DNA from: Ovis canadensis
Lineage: Eukaryota; Chordata; Mammalia; Artiodactyla; Bovidae
Assembly (NCBI RefSeq): GCF_042477335.2
Contig: NC_091248.1
Location: 118,758,501-118,822,500 of the forward strand
Length of the DNA: 64,000 nucleotides
Direction: 5' to 3'
A model generated the notes under the pieces. That model had not been told where the DNA came from. It did no database searches and worked only from the letters and a program-made list of their open reading frames with translations. The translations under genes and the position numbers were made by a program. Positions 23,339-35,500 of this stretch are shown one piece after another. Positions within the stretch are counted from its first letter, which is position 1. Each line of letters starts with the position of its first letter.

Positions 23339-23381
23339 TTCCAGGAGGATGAGGTTCCAGGAGGATGAGGTTCCAGGAGCA
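23339..23381 (+). repeat. Short tandem repeat, 16-bp unit x 2.7
   Basis: The unit GGTTCCAGGAGGATGA is repeated head to tail, twice in full and once in part. Confidence 0.9.
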
Positions 23382-23709
23382 GAGCTGCAGGCAGCGTGGC
23401 GGGGCATGCGGGCAGAGCTGGAAGGGGTCTCACAACCCCTCAGGTGGAGGGAGGGGAACTGCCCAGACCACTGGACCACTTGGCATCAGCCAAGAGACAG
23501 CACTTGCATCAGAGGAGGACTGCAGAACCATCCAGGAAACCAGAGGTGGGAACCAGGGGAGGAGAAATCTCCTGAGAATAATGGAGCCAATTCAGCTAAA
23601 GAGAAGACAAGAGATGGGGAAGGGGGCAGAGGGGCTGACGTGAGGGAGGAAATGATGGAAAACCAGCACATGGAGGGGCCTCCACCCTGAGTGTCCTTTT
23701 CTCCCCAGT

Positions 23710-23784
23710 GCCCCATCTCCCCAGGAACCTGAGACCCACAAACGGAAGTCACCTTGCTCAAGGTCGCACTGCTATCCGTGGTAG
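23710..23784 (-). repeat. Right arm of the 75-bp inverted duplication
   Basis: It is the reverse complement of 22927-23001 at 70/75 identities. Similarity stops sharply at both ends. The arms are 708 bp apart. Confidence 0.85.
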
Positions 23785-23799
23785 CATGATTTCTGATAT

Positions 23800-25160
23800 T
23801 TCTCCTCTACTGGCTTAGGGAGTAGATGGATGTGGGTGGCCCAGAGCCAGTTTTTTCATGCCAGAGTCCAACTCTCTGAGGAGCTCATTGCAGGCTGGGG
23901 GCACCAAGCGGGACCCATGGGTAGGGTGGAGTCGGTGGCATCTCAAACTTTTTCTTTCCCTGATACTCCCCTTATGCTTGTGGAGTGGAAAAAAAGCATA
24001 TTCTACTCTTTCCCAAAGGCATCCTCATGCAGGGAGACTGGGAAGGGGCCCTGGAATCTGCAGTTTTACAGGCACCCCAGGGGTTTTTGGTGGAGGTGGC
24101 TCCCGTCCCACTGCAGACACACTGGTGAGGACCTGCTCAAGATGGGGATGAAGTCTGGGCTGCAGCAGGCACAGGGGGTGTCCGTCCCCCGTATTTGTTC
24201 TGAAGAAAGTGAGCATGTGTGATGGGACAGCGAGGGGGCGGTGGTGGTGGGGCGAGCAGGATGCTGACAGGGTCTCAGCAGAGAGCTGTCCTCAAGAAAC
24301 TAAGCCCAGTGGTCCTTGCCTAGGACAACTTCGCTCCCCCAGGGGACATCTGGCAAATTTCGAAGACATTTTATTGTCACAGTTGGGAAAGGAGAGAGTT
24401 TCTGGTATTTAGCGGGTCAAGGCCAGAGGTGCTGTTGAACATCCTGGGACAGCTTCTCCTGCCCCTCCGCTAACGCACAACAAAGAATTATCCTGCCCCA
24501 AAGAGTAGAGGTTAAAAACCCTAGAGCCACTCAGGTCACCATCCCCAACCCCTCTCCAGGATCTTGAATAAAAACTTGCACTGCATCACATCTGCTAAGG
24601 AACAACATGATGCTACAATCACAGTCAGTTGGCTCAAGTGAAAAAAATCACCACAGCCAGATGCATCTCTGTCCCCCTCCCATTCTTTTCCAGCCTGTGC
24701 CGCAAGCCAGCAGACGCTTTGGATGCACTTCACGAGCGATTGGTGCCACCTAGTGATACTAGAGTTAATACCAGCAGGACTATTTCCAAGAGCTGGAAAC
24801 TGTTGGTTATTAAGGGGTTTACTGCTTACCGCTGTGAAGCTTCTATGGAAATAAATGAAGACCACCCAGATGAGAACAAGTAGAGGCTATTTATTCAGGA
24901 CTTTCAAACAGCAAGAGAGTCAATTACAATCAACTGTATTTGGCAGAGACTCCAGTACAAGTGGAGAATCAAATGCTAGTGGAAAAGGTTTAGAGAGAGA
25001 AAAGAAAAGGCATCAGGTGCCCTGAGTTGAGGGTTGTTGGTTTTGGGAGGCTGGAGGCCGAGGCATCTTGTGTGCCTGGGTTTGGAGAGGTTATTTGGCT
25101 TTCTATGATTGGTTCTGAGTTGGCAGTGGGGGCAAAAATTAGAGAAGCTGCCGTCATTAA
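23800..25160. other. Unclassified DNA, no gene seen
   Basis: A 130-codon open frame at 23830-24222 (+) has no domain or splice context and is probably chance. Confidence 0.45.
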
Positions 25161-25162
25161 CT

Positions 25163-25421
25163 CGGAGAAGGCAATGGCACCCCATTCCAGTACTCTTGCC
25201 TGGAAAATCCCATGCACGGAGGAGCCTGGTAGGCTGTAGTCCATGGAGTTTTGAAGAGTTGGACACGACTGAGCGACTTCACTTTCACTTTTCACTTTCA
25301 TGCACTGGAGAAGGAAATGGCAACCCCCTCCAGTGTTCTTGCCTGGAGAATCCCAGGGATGGGGGAGCCTGGTGGGCTGCCATCTATGGGGTTGCACAGA
25401 GTCGGACACGACTGAAGCAAC
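25163..25421 (+). mobile_element. Bov-A2 SINE (two Bov-A units)
   Basis: Two head-to-tail Bov-A monomers are joined by a CACTTTCACTTTTCACTTTCATGC linker. Confidence 0.9.
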
Positions 25422-25422
25422 T

Positions 25423-25482
<60 letters not shown>
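25423..25482 (+). repeat. Pure (CAG)20 microsatellite
   Basis: Sixty uninterrupted bases of CAG directly follow the Bov-A2 unit. Confidence 0.98.
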
Positions 25483-25483
<1 letters not shown>

Positions 25484-25944
25484 CGTCATTGACTAAGTTC
25501 TGAGTACTCTGGGCCCATTGCTGTAGAGGCTGTAGACCAGTGTTCTGTTGTCATATGTGGTCCAGCCAGTGTCTGTTTGTATATCCAGCCTCTTAATTCA
25601 TTAGCCATTCTAAATACAGTAGTCCTGCTGTTACTAATCACGAAACATTACATAGAGTTATCCATGTGAGAAGCAGTTTGACTGCAAATCAACATCTGTG
25701 ATTTTCAAAGCCTGCCCATTCAATTTTTGATTTAGGGTTCATATCTGATGTAACTGTTTGATTTTGTGGTCCATGATGTCTTACTGTGTACAACACTGCT
25801 CTCCCAGCTGAAATCCACATGGGCCTCAGGGACCCCTCAACTGCGCCTGTGTGGGTGACTGTAATTCCTTGAAATGCGGCACCTGTATTTCCATCACCAC
25901 CGCCGCCGCCTCCAGCTACTACCACCTCAGCTCCATCACCACAA

Positions 25945-26100
25945 GACTGATGGTTCTCCAACTGTGTTCCCAGGCCCAGAGGCGGCAGCAGACCAGAACT
26001 CGTTAGAACTGCAGATTCTCAGGCTCCATGCCAACCTACAGGATCAGACACTGGGGACGGGGCCAGCCCTCAGGGGGTTCTGATGGATGCTAAAGTTAGA
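25945..26100. repeat. MER5-like remnant
   Basis: It contains TGATGGTTCTCCAACTGTG and GAACTGCAGATTCTCAGGC. Confidence 0.55.
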
Positions 26101-26224
26101 CAGCCTCTGCTTCCGGGGAATTTCTAGGATGCCACAAGGGGCTCAAGTCAGATCTTCCATGATGTTGCCTCCATATGTGTGAAACAGAACAACTTCTGTT
26201 TATCTAGATAATATAAACAACAAT

Positions 26225-26440
26225 ACTTGCTAACATTTAGTGACACCTGGTGTTACGCACGTCACATACAGCTTTGGCTTTCAAAAGTCTGAGAGGCAGG
26301 ATCTGTTTATACCTCCATCTGACAAGCGAGGAACAGAGGCTCCAAAAAGCGAGGTGACTCGTCCCTAACGTTATACAGGTTACACAGAACTGAAACCAGG
26401 CTTATGTGGCTCCAGAATTTTGCTCTTAACCACTGGTAAA
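26225..26440. repeat. Ancient MIR/L2-type repeat
   Basis: It resembles CTAACATTTAGTGACACC..ACCTCCATCTGACAAGCGAGGAACAGAGGCTC. Confidence 0.5.
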
Positions 26441-26452
26441 GATAACAATTGC

Positions 26453-26560
26453 CGGACTTCCCTGGCGGTCCACTGGTTAAGACTCCATGCTTCCAGTGTT
26501 CTATCTCTGGTCTGGGAACTAAGGTCCCATGTGCTACATGGAGAGGCCAAGAAAGAAAGA
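26453..26560 (+). mobile_element. CHR-type SINE
   Basis: Sense copy with GGACTTCCCTGGCGGTCCACTGGTTAAGACTCC. Confidence 0.78.
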
Positions 26561-27018
26561 AATAATCAAACAAAAAAGATGCTAACTGCCACATGGATGG
26601 AAGTCTAAAGAATTTGTATAGTTTTAGTCAGAGTTCCCGGCCCAATTTGCCTGAAGTCAAACAGAGGCCCAGACAGACCATCTGAGGTCACCTCTTTTAT
26701 TTTGGGGGGAAGATAAAAAATTTTTTAATTTATCCTTCCGCCAAACTAATTTCCATCTGCAGTTATTTTTTAATGTGAAAAGCAATGAGTCAACTGAAGA
26801 AAGGGCTGTGGCCTTGGCTAGGCCATGGTGACACTGGGACACTCAACTGAGAACCTGGGCCCATAGGGATGAGCAGGACTGGACCCGCCTCAGGGAAGCG
26901 TCTCCAGGAAGGCTCTGAGGTGCCACGCCCTCTGCTGGTAGACAGTCTCCAGGACAGTATAGTTGCCATAACAGGAATCTTCAATAATGAGTTGTTTTGG
27001 GGATCAGAGCTCCCAGAT

Positions 27019-29370
27019 CAATTCAGTTCAGTCACTTAGTCGTGTCCAATTCTTTGTGACCCCATGACTGCAGCACACCAGCTTCCCTGTCCATCACCAT
27101 CTCCCAGAGCTTGCTCAAACTCATGTCCATTGAGTCGGTGATGCCGTCCAACCATCTCGTCGTCTGTCATCCCCTTCTCCTCCCGCCTTCTATCTTTCCC
27201 AGCATCAGGGTCTTTTCCAATGAGTCAGTTCTTTGTATCAGATGACCAAAGTGCTGGAGTTTCAGCTTCAGCATCAGTTCTTCCAACAAATTATTCAGGA
27301 CTGATTTCCTTTAGGATACACTGGTTGGATCTCCTTGCAGTCCAAGGGACTCTCAAGAGTCTTCTCCAGCTGAAAAGCATCAATTCTTTGGTGCTCAGCC
27401 TTCCTTATGGTCCAACTCTCACATCCATACTTGACTAATAGGAAAACCATAGTTCTGACTAGACGGACCTTTGCTGGCAAAATAATGTCTCTGTTTTTAA
27501 TATGTTGTCTAGGTTGGTCATAGCTTTTCTTCCAAAGAGCAAGCATCTTTTATTTTTTTTATTATTATTATTATTTTTTTTGCAAGCATCTTTTAATTTC
27601 ATGGCTGCAGTCACCATCTGCAGTGATTTTGGAGCCCCCCAAAATAAAGTCTCTCACTGTTTCCATTGTTTCCCCACCTATTTGCCAAGGAGTAATGGGA
27701 CCAGATGCCATGATCTTAGTTTTCTGAATGTTGAGTTTTAAGTCAACTTTTCCACTCTCCTCTTTCACTTTCATCGAGGCTCTTTAGTTCCTCTTTGCTT
27801 TCTGCCTTAAGCTTGTGTTATCTGCATATCTGAGGTTATTGATATTTCTCCCAGAAATTTTGATTCCAGCTTATGCTTTATCCACCCTGGCATTTCATAT
27901 GCTGTACTCTGCATATAAATTAAATAAGCAGAGTGACAATATACAGCCTTGATGCACTCCTCCATATCTGGTTCTAACTGTTGCTTCCTTACTTGCATCC
28001 AAGTTTCTCAGGAGGCAGGTAAGGTGGTCTGGTATTCCCATCTCTTTCAAAATTTTCCACAGTTTGTTGTGACCCACACAGTCAAAAGCTCTAGCGTAGT
28101 CAATGAAGCAGATGTTTTTCTGGAATTCTCTTGCTTTTTCTATGATCCTATGGATGTTGGAAATTTGATCTCTGGTTCCTCTGCCTTTTCTAAATCCAGC
28201 TTGAACATCTGGAAGTTCTCAATTCACATATTGTTGAAGCCTACTTAGCTTGGAGGATTTTGAGCATGATCTTGCTAGCATGTGAAGTGAGCGTAATTGT
28301 GGGGTCCTTTGAACATTCTTTGGCATTGCCTTTCTTTGGGATTGGAATGAAACCTGACCTTTTCCAGTCCTGTGGCCACTGCTAAGTTTTCCAAATTTTC
28401 TGGCATATTGAGTGCAGCGCTTTTACAGCATCATCTTTTAGGATTTGCAGTAGTTCAGCTACGATTCCATCATCTCCATTAACTTTATTTGTAGTGATGC
28501 TTCCTAAGGCCCATTTGACTTCACACTCCAGGATGTTTGGCTCTAGGTGAGTGAGCACACCATCGTGGTCATCTGGGTCATTAAAATCTTTTGTATAGTT
28601 CTTCTGTGTATTCTTGCCACCTCTTTTTAATATCCACTGCTTCTGTTAGGTCCATACTGTTTCTGTCCTTTATTGTGCCTATCTTTGCATGAAATGTTCC
28701 TTTGGTACCTCTAATTTTCTTGAAGAGATTTCTAGTCTTTCCCATTCTATTGTTTTCCTCTATTTCTTTGTATTGATCACTAAAGAAGGCTTTCTTACCT
28801 CTCCTTGCTATTCTTTGGACCTCTGCATTCAGATGGATATATCTTTCCTTTTCCCCTTTGCCTTTTGCTTCTCTTCTTTTCTCAACTATTTGTAAGACCT
28901 TCTCAGATAATCATTTTGCCTTTCTGTATTTCTTTTTCTTGGGGATGGTTTTGATCACCACCTCCTGTATAATGTTATGAACCTCCATCCATAGTTTCTC
29001 AGGCACTGTCTATCAGATCTAATCCCTTGAATCTATTTGTCACTTCCAGTGTATAATCCTAAGGGATTTGATTTAGGTCATACCTGAATGGTGTAGTGGT
29101 TTTCCTTACTTTTTTCAATTTAAGTCTGAATTTTGCAATAAGGAGTTCATGATCTGAGCCACAGTCAACTCCCGGTCTTGTTTTTGCTGACTGTATAGAG
29201 CTTCTCCATCTTCAGCTGCAAAGAATATAATCAATCTGATTTCAGTATTGACCATCTGGCGACGTCCATGTGTAGTGTCGTCTCTTGTGTTGTTGGAAGG
29301 TGTTTGCTATGACCAGTGGATTCTCTTGGCAAAATTCTTATTAGCCTTTGCCCCATTTCATTTTGTACTC
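27019..29370 (-). mobile_element. BovB (RTE) LINE, antisense, about 2.35 kb
   Basis: The minus strand carries the reverse-transcriptase and C-terminal BovB coding region, broken into short frames (for example 27295-27546, 27571-27774, 27807-27998). The 5' part is missing. A 29-bp T/ATT insertion interrupts it at 27553-27581. Confidence 0.92.
27553..27581 (-). mobile_element. Tail-only retroposition within BovB
   Basis: A 29-bp poly(T)/(ATT) block is flanked by GCAAGCATCTTTTA at 27539-27552 and 27582-27595, a perfect 14-bp target duplication. Confidence 0.75.
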
Positions 29371-29879
29371 TGAAGCTTGGAGGGTATAGTTAATGGCTGG
29401 CCATACTTAAAACCAGCAGAGTTAGGTATGACTTCTGTCTTGGGAACTTCAAAAGGGGTCTGCACATCTTGGGAAATGGGAGTTGGATTGTTAGCCTGCA
29501 GTGCAAGAGTCACCAAGTTTTCCCGCAGTCCTTAGGCTGTGAGTGGCAGTCACACTTCCAGCAGCAGGCATGGGCCACGTCTCCAGGGTCTTTCCACTTG
29601 TGAGTCCCTGGCAGACTTCTCTGGAAGGCTGTCACCCACGTAGAGATAAAGGGTCGTGAATGTAGAGGTGACTGTGGTACCCCAGCGCAGTCAGCCTCCA
29701 AGCCCCAAACAGCAGAGCAGATGCCCACTGGCCTTCCCTGGCTGTCCTGACTGATTTCCAAGCTCTGCTCTGCTCCTCTTTGCTTTCTAGAGCTATCTGG
29801 CCTTCTCTGGTTCTTCACAGCTAAAAAAAACTCCCTCAGAACCTCACAGCAAACACCTTCCTATTTGGGGGCTTAATTC

Positions 29880-30440
29880 TTTTTGCGGCTGAACACCCTC
29901 CCACCCGTACCACCCTCCCCTCTTCTCCCAAATAGCTGCCATCCTGGGGGGTTCTCCTTGTTGCCCAAATCTTGGCTCTGTGCACCAGTGCCAAACAGAA
30001 ATATGGAGACAGAGTTATGGAGGAGAAGGAAAGAGCGGCTTTATTCATTTGCCAGACAAAGGGGGAACACAGTAGGCTAGTGCCTCAAGAACTGTGCCCC
30101 CCTCCCTGGTAAAGAGGGAGGGGCTATATAGTCTGGCAAGGTACCTGAGAAGGGTCAAGACGGTAACAGTCTTGCATTCTTCTTCTGCAAAGTTTCAAAA
30201 GGGTGAGGTTGCTGACAAGGTTAGGGTGTGCAGTGGCTTGGATGGTTAGGTCTCCTAATTCTTGAATACCCTTTAATCGTGCCTCAGGTGGTTTCCTGGC
30301 TGCTCCTCCCTTGATTAGCAACTGTTCTGCCCTTTGGGACTCAGAGAAGGTCATGGAGGCTGGAGTCTTGCCTACAAGAAATGGGGGACAAAGAGACCTT
30401 CGTGTCCAGGAGCCCCGCAGGGCCCAGCTCGGCATCGTCC
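29880..30440 (-). mobile_element. Probable solo LTR of an endogenous retrovirus, antisense
   Basis: On the minus strand a TATATA box (30125-30130) is followed about 85 bp later by AATAAA (30040-30045), as in a U3-R layout. The text AGAGCGGCTTTATT..GCCAGACAAAGGGGGAACACAG resembles ruminant LTRs. No viral coding frame is seen beside it and the boundaries are uncertain. Confidence 0.5.
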
Positions 30441-30899
30441 GCATTGTTCCCTTCTTTCATGGTGAGATCTTCCTCAAAAGTGATGAGCCTGCAAGGTCAG
30501 GATGTGTGTTTCCATGTTCCCAGGACCTCGCACGGTAGATATTATTGAGCCTCGATAAATATTAGATGGAGTTTAAGAAATATAGACTTGGTTGAATGAA
30601 TGATCACTCTTTCCGGAGCCACAGCCCCGGGTTCAAACACGTTCCCCAAATCAGGGCAGCCTGGGAATCCCGCCGTCCAAGGACAACACCCCCCACCCAG
30701 CTCCTCCCACCACCCTCCCGATCCCGCTCAATTGAAAACCAGACCTTGTTCAGGAACCGGCTATCAATATCCCCGGCATTCCCGCGTTTCCACGCTGTTT
30801 GTAAGGAAAGCTACAATGTCATTGGAGAGACAGAGGCACAGTGGAGAGACCGGGTGTGGAGGGCGCGTTTGGCGTTAATTCTATTTGTGGGACCCCAGG

Positions 30900-31600
30900 A
30901 CCCGAGGGCCGGGTGAATCTCTGCCGGAGTCTGGGTCGCGTTCGCTTTAAAGGGGCGGTTCCCGAGCCGGCGGGCGGGCGGTCCCGGAAGACGCGCGTCG
31001 CGCGGCCTGGGCGTCGGGATCCCTGCTCCCCGGCCCCCCCGGGTCCGGATCCCCGGTCCTCGGACCCCCGGCCTCTCTGAGTCCCGATCTCCGGTACTCC
31101 GCTCCGCGACCCTCCGCTCCCCTTCCCCGCCCCTGGCGCCCAGACCTCCACTGCCCTTGGGACCTCGGCTCTCTGGAGCCCCCACCCGACTCCTCCCCAC
31201 CGCGCGCTCGCTGCCTTGGTCCTCGACCGTTCGCGCTGCCCCCGCCCCCGGCCCCAGCTCTCCACCCCTCGCCTTATCTGGTTCTTCCTCACCCCCATCA
31301 GGCTCTCCGCACCGCGGCCCTCCGATCGGTCCCCCTCGCGCCCCTCTCCGCGCAGCCCTGCTGCGTCCTGGCCCGCGCCGGCGGGCGTGCGCGGTGACCC
31401 TGCGGTCGCCCGGCTCCGTCTCCGCCCGCGCGGCCACCTCGCGCAGGTCACGTCCCTGTCCTGGGGACTGCACACGGGCGGCCAGGTCTGCGCGCCCCCT
31501 TCATCTCGCTGCTGCCCCGCTCTTAAACGGAATACTCGGCGGAGGCCCGGACTCATGTCGTCCTTGCGGAAAGAAGGAACATAGATGGGCCCTCCTTAAG
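30900..31600 (+). promoter_or_regulatory. ADCK2: CpG island and promoter region of ADCK2
   Basis: This is a GC-rich, CpG-dense stretch without an obvious TATA box, immediately upstream of ADCK2 exon 1. The exact transcription start cannot be read from the sequence. Confidence 0.8.
31555..31599 (+). other. Two back-to-back upstream ORFs before ADCK2
   Basis: An ATG at 31555 opens a 9-codon frame ending at TAG 31582-31584. The next base starts a second ATG (31585) with a 4-codon frame ending at TAA 31597-31599. Both lie 40-85 nt before the ADCK2 start. They matter only if transcription begins upstream of 31555. Confidence 0.5.
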
Positions 31601-31638
31601 TGGAGGCAGGCAGCCGAGGCCGTGACCTCTGGGAGAGG

Positions 31639-32571
31639 ATGGTGACCCCCTGGCGCTTCTCTCTCAGGGTCTGCTTGGCGCACTTGAGAGGTTTTGCGCT
31701 CAGAAAGGAACTCGGCCTTCTGAGACCCTCTGGGGGCTGTCGCAAGGCTAGACTCTGTTGGCTTCTGCTTGGCACTTTGCCCAAACTCGTCTCCACCTGT
31801 GAGGACATTGGCAAGGGGGCTGCGGAGAGCGTACGTCGACAGACCACCAGTTGGAGTGACCTGGCTGAAAATGGGCCGCTGGAAAGAGTCCCTACGGAGG
31901 GGCGGCTGGGCTGGCTCCTCCTGCACGTGCGCATCTGGCTCAGAGCAGGGGCTCTCTTGGTGAAATTCTTCCCCCTCCTCCTACTCTATCCCCTCACCTA
32001 TCTGGCTCCCAGTGTCTCCAGTCTCTGGCTCCACCTGCTTCTGAAAGCCACCGAGACCTCGGGCCCCACCTACATCAAGTTGGGCCAATGGGCCAGCACC
32101 CGGCGGGATCTCTTCTCAGAGGCGTTCTGCGCCCAGTTCTCCAGGCTGCACGTCCAGGTGTCGCCCCATCCTTGGACTCACACCGAACACTTCCTGCGCC
32201 AGGCCTTTGGGGAGGACTGGGAGAGGGTCCTCTTCTTTGAGAAGCAGGAGCCAGTGGGTTCCGGCTGCGTGGCCCAAGTGTACAAAGCGAGAGCCAATCC
32301 TGCCTTCCTGGAGAACGACAGCATCCAGAGACTGGCTACGGCCTCCAAACTGCAGCTCTCCTCGGAAACTGGGGCAGCTGGGGGGCTGGGCGAGCTCTCT
32401 GGACGCCTGGAGAAGGCGGGGAGGCCTCAAGAGAGTCTTGCCGACCAGTCGTTTGTAGAAAGGCTGCTCTTCCCTAAAGCGGACCTGGTTGGATCCAATG
32501 CATCCTTGTCTCAGGCTTCAGGGACCGCCCATGAACAGGAGCCAGATCACCTCGTCCCCGTGGCCGTGAAA
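31639..32571 (+). CDS. ADCK2: ADCK2 coding exon 1 (residues 1-311)
   Basis: This exon carries the presequence-like N-terminus, the hydrophobic segment, the KLGQ motif and the GSGCVAQVY loop. It ends on the VAVK lysine codon directly before the donor GTAAGT. Within it, residues of about 230-300 form a low-conservation insert typical of ADCK2. Confidence 0.95.
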
Positions 32572-35500
32572 GTAAGTGTTCTGATGTTTGCAGCCAGGCC
32601 CTCCCATCTCTAAAACCTCACCAACTCCACGGGGCTACCCAGGTCAGGATACAACCCTTTGCAAATTACCCCACGGTGCCTTCCGTTGATTTCTTTCAGC
32701 TTGACCATTATCTGAGTACCTGTGACACACAAGCTGTTTGATTTCTTGGCTTGAAGGAGAGTGATGCGAATGGCCTGAAAAAGGAAGATGAAGAGGCTGT
32801 GGAGTTGGCTGTCTCTGCGGGGGGAGGACCCATCATCCATCCGGCTGACCTCTTGGCTCTGGGGTCAGGATAAATGGGAGACAGACTAGGTTAGGTGTTA
32901 CTGTGGCAAGTCCAAGATTTACAACATCAGCTTCCTTCTCGGTTCATTTCCAGTTACCCCTGCCCGGCTCCATCATCTCTCCTCTCGACACCTTTCCATC
33001 CCTGATCCGAACACCCTCAGGAGAACTAGCGGTCCTAGTAGCCAATACCCTGGTGCTCTCACCCTCACAGAAAAATCCCTCCCACGGGTGCCTCACTGAG
33101 ACAGGCTGAATTCATAATTTCCAAGGGGAGAGCCTGACCTGGCCTTTTATAATTGCTGCAAATGAGTCGCAACATCAGGCATGTTTAGGAAACACTTGTC
33201 CAAAGTATCTTTAAGTTTCCCTTTGCTCTGTGGGAGACTAAAGGAGTAGATGTGCCATCAAGTCAGATGCTTTATTTCATATGTATGAGGTACCTGAGAT
33301 GGGCATTTTTTTTTTAAACAGGTTCAAAAAAACATTTGCTTATTTATTTGGCTGTGCTGGTTCTTAGCTGTGGCACGCGGGATCTCCTTCTCCCAACAAG
33401 GGTTGAACCTGGGCCCCCTGCAGTGGGAGCCCAGAGACTTAGCTACTGGATCACCAAGGAAGTCCCTGGACTAGTTTTTCTTACATGTTTATTTACATTC
33501 CACTTTATTCTGAAAAGGATGTGTGGTGGAGGTAGAGGCTGTGATCTGTGTGTTTTAAATGATGGAACAGGAGGCTGAGAAGAGGCTGAGTGGCCAGTCC
33601 AGTTTCATACAGGAGATGAGTTACAGAACTGGAGTGTTTGAAACCCAGAGCTCTTTCCATCTCACCTCTGGAGTCCTGTGACTCTAGAGCAGTATTTTGC
33701 AGGCTTGGGACTACCTGACCCAGTTACCTGGACACTCAGTAAAATGCACATTTCCACCCCGCCTCCCAGCCAGTCTGATTCAGTAGGTCCTGGAGGAGGC
33801 TGGGGCTCCACACTTTTACCAAGCAGCCTATGTTGGCTTTTATGCTCGCTGATGTTTGGGAGCCGCTGATTTAAGCTCAGTGTATCTGGAAGGGAGGCCA
33901 ACCTATTCTTCCCAGCAAAGCTGAGTGCCGCTCGGGGGAGCAGACCTCCTGTCCACTCAGGAAGGCACAAAGGAATGGGTGTTGGACTTGCTTCCCCTCG
34001 GCCAGCTGATTGTCCTTTTTTTGCTGGGGGGTGGTGGGGGGGACGTTGCCTGCACCACAAGGCACATGTGACCTTCATTTCTCAACCAGGGATCGAACCT
34101 GCACCCCCTGCATTGGAAGCACAGAGTCTTAACTGCTGAATTGCCAGGGAAGTCCCCTAGACCTCTTTTGATGGTGGGACCCAGCCCTGGCTAGGCAAAT
34201 GTGCCCTCCTGATTGATCCCTCCTCTGTCTCACTGTTGCTCTCCTGGCAGGTGTTGCACCCCGGCCTGCTCGCTCAGGTGCAGATGGACCTGCTGCTGAT
34301 GAAGATGGGCAGCCGGGTCCTCGCACTTTTGCCAGGAATCAAGTGGCTCAGCTTGCCTGAGATCGTGGAGGAATTTGAGAAGCTCATGGTGCAACAGGTG
34401 AATTCGCCTTCTCTCAATCGTAAATAGCACATGACAGTTTTTGCTGTTAGTAGCTGCTTAGTAAATGCTGAATGGATGAGCATTTTCCCAGGGCACTATG
34501 GCTAATGTAGAATATTAGTCAGGATAGGTGATGCTAGCTGATATAACAGAGAATATCCAAACCTCAGTGAGTTAAGGCAGCAAGGTTATTTCTTGCTATT
34601 CTGTGGAAGTTCCATGCAGGTAAACTGAGGGAGCAGGTGGGAGTTCCACTCCACTGTTATTCAGGGACCCAGTTTCCTCCAAAATTAGTCATCTAGGGTC
34701 AGTGTGGAGTGGGGAGAGAGACCACGAAGGGTCACATAAAGGGTTCTGTGGCCAGGCCTGGAAATGATGAACCTCACTTCTTCCCAGGCTACATGTCAGG
34801 CCCAGTGTAACTACAAGGAAACTTGGGGAGGGCGGTCTTGCATAGAGCCTGGGCTGCAAATGAAGAGTCTGCTGGAACAGATAGCATTGTCTGTGCTGCA
34901 GTCAATGGCCGGACTCCAGGAGGAGAAGAATCGGGGAAGTCACATACTGTGCCTTGGTTTTCCTTTGTTTCTGGGGTTTAATGAGTAGACAAGGGCCCTG
35001 TGCAGGGCCTTTGGGACACCTGTTTAAGGAAACAGACTCAGTAGACCCAGTGGAGTCACTCAGGGCTCCAAGGAGCCATCTGTGCTGGTTTCCTGGTGGT
35101 TGGCACAGAAATTGACAGGCTTTCAGAGGCCATGTGCCCAGTCTTCATTTATGTCATCTGACTTAGGGTTTTAAGCCCCAGTGATGTATTTTCATGTTTA
35201 GAAAGCTTGGCTTTATGATATGAAGGTGTCTCTTTTGATAATAAAAGAAAATTAAAACAGAAAAATAGCTGCTGTTCCACCACCCATCTTGGTGTTAATA
35301 CTTTCAGTTCCACCAACCACTTGAGCTTCAGTTCTGCTTCAAGAAGTCTGATATGCATTGTGAGATCCCATCACTTCAAGTTCAGACCTCTATAGCTCTA
35401 CAACTCACCCCATTTTGCCTCAAAAATCAACTCTTCCTACCAGCTGTAGCTCTCGATGGTCTCATAATGCTGCCTGGCTTGAAAGCTTAGAGTCTGGGTG

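Noticed and set aside
23830-24222. 130-codon plus-strand open frame
   Set aside because: No domain, codon bias or splice sites support it, and overlapping frames of similar length exist on both strands.
25300-25503. Poly-Gln, poly-Ala or poly-Ser coding in the CAG repeat
   Set aside because: The repeat follows a SINE in intergenic DNA and no exon boundaries or gene surround it.
27295-28077. Reverse-transcriptase-like minus-strand frames as genes
   Set aside because: They are pieces of a broken BovB LINE, not host genes.
30811-31645. Open frames of 220-245 codons (minus) and 162 codons (plus) in the ADCK2 CpG island
   Set aside because: They have the same GC-driven openness. The plus-strand region is the ADCK2 5' UTR/promoter and the minus frames have low-complexity composition.
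34236-34427. Alternative internal start for ADCK2 in exon 2
   Set aside because: The ATG lies in the intron before the acceptor. The spliced gene has a better start with a strong context in exon 1.
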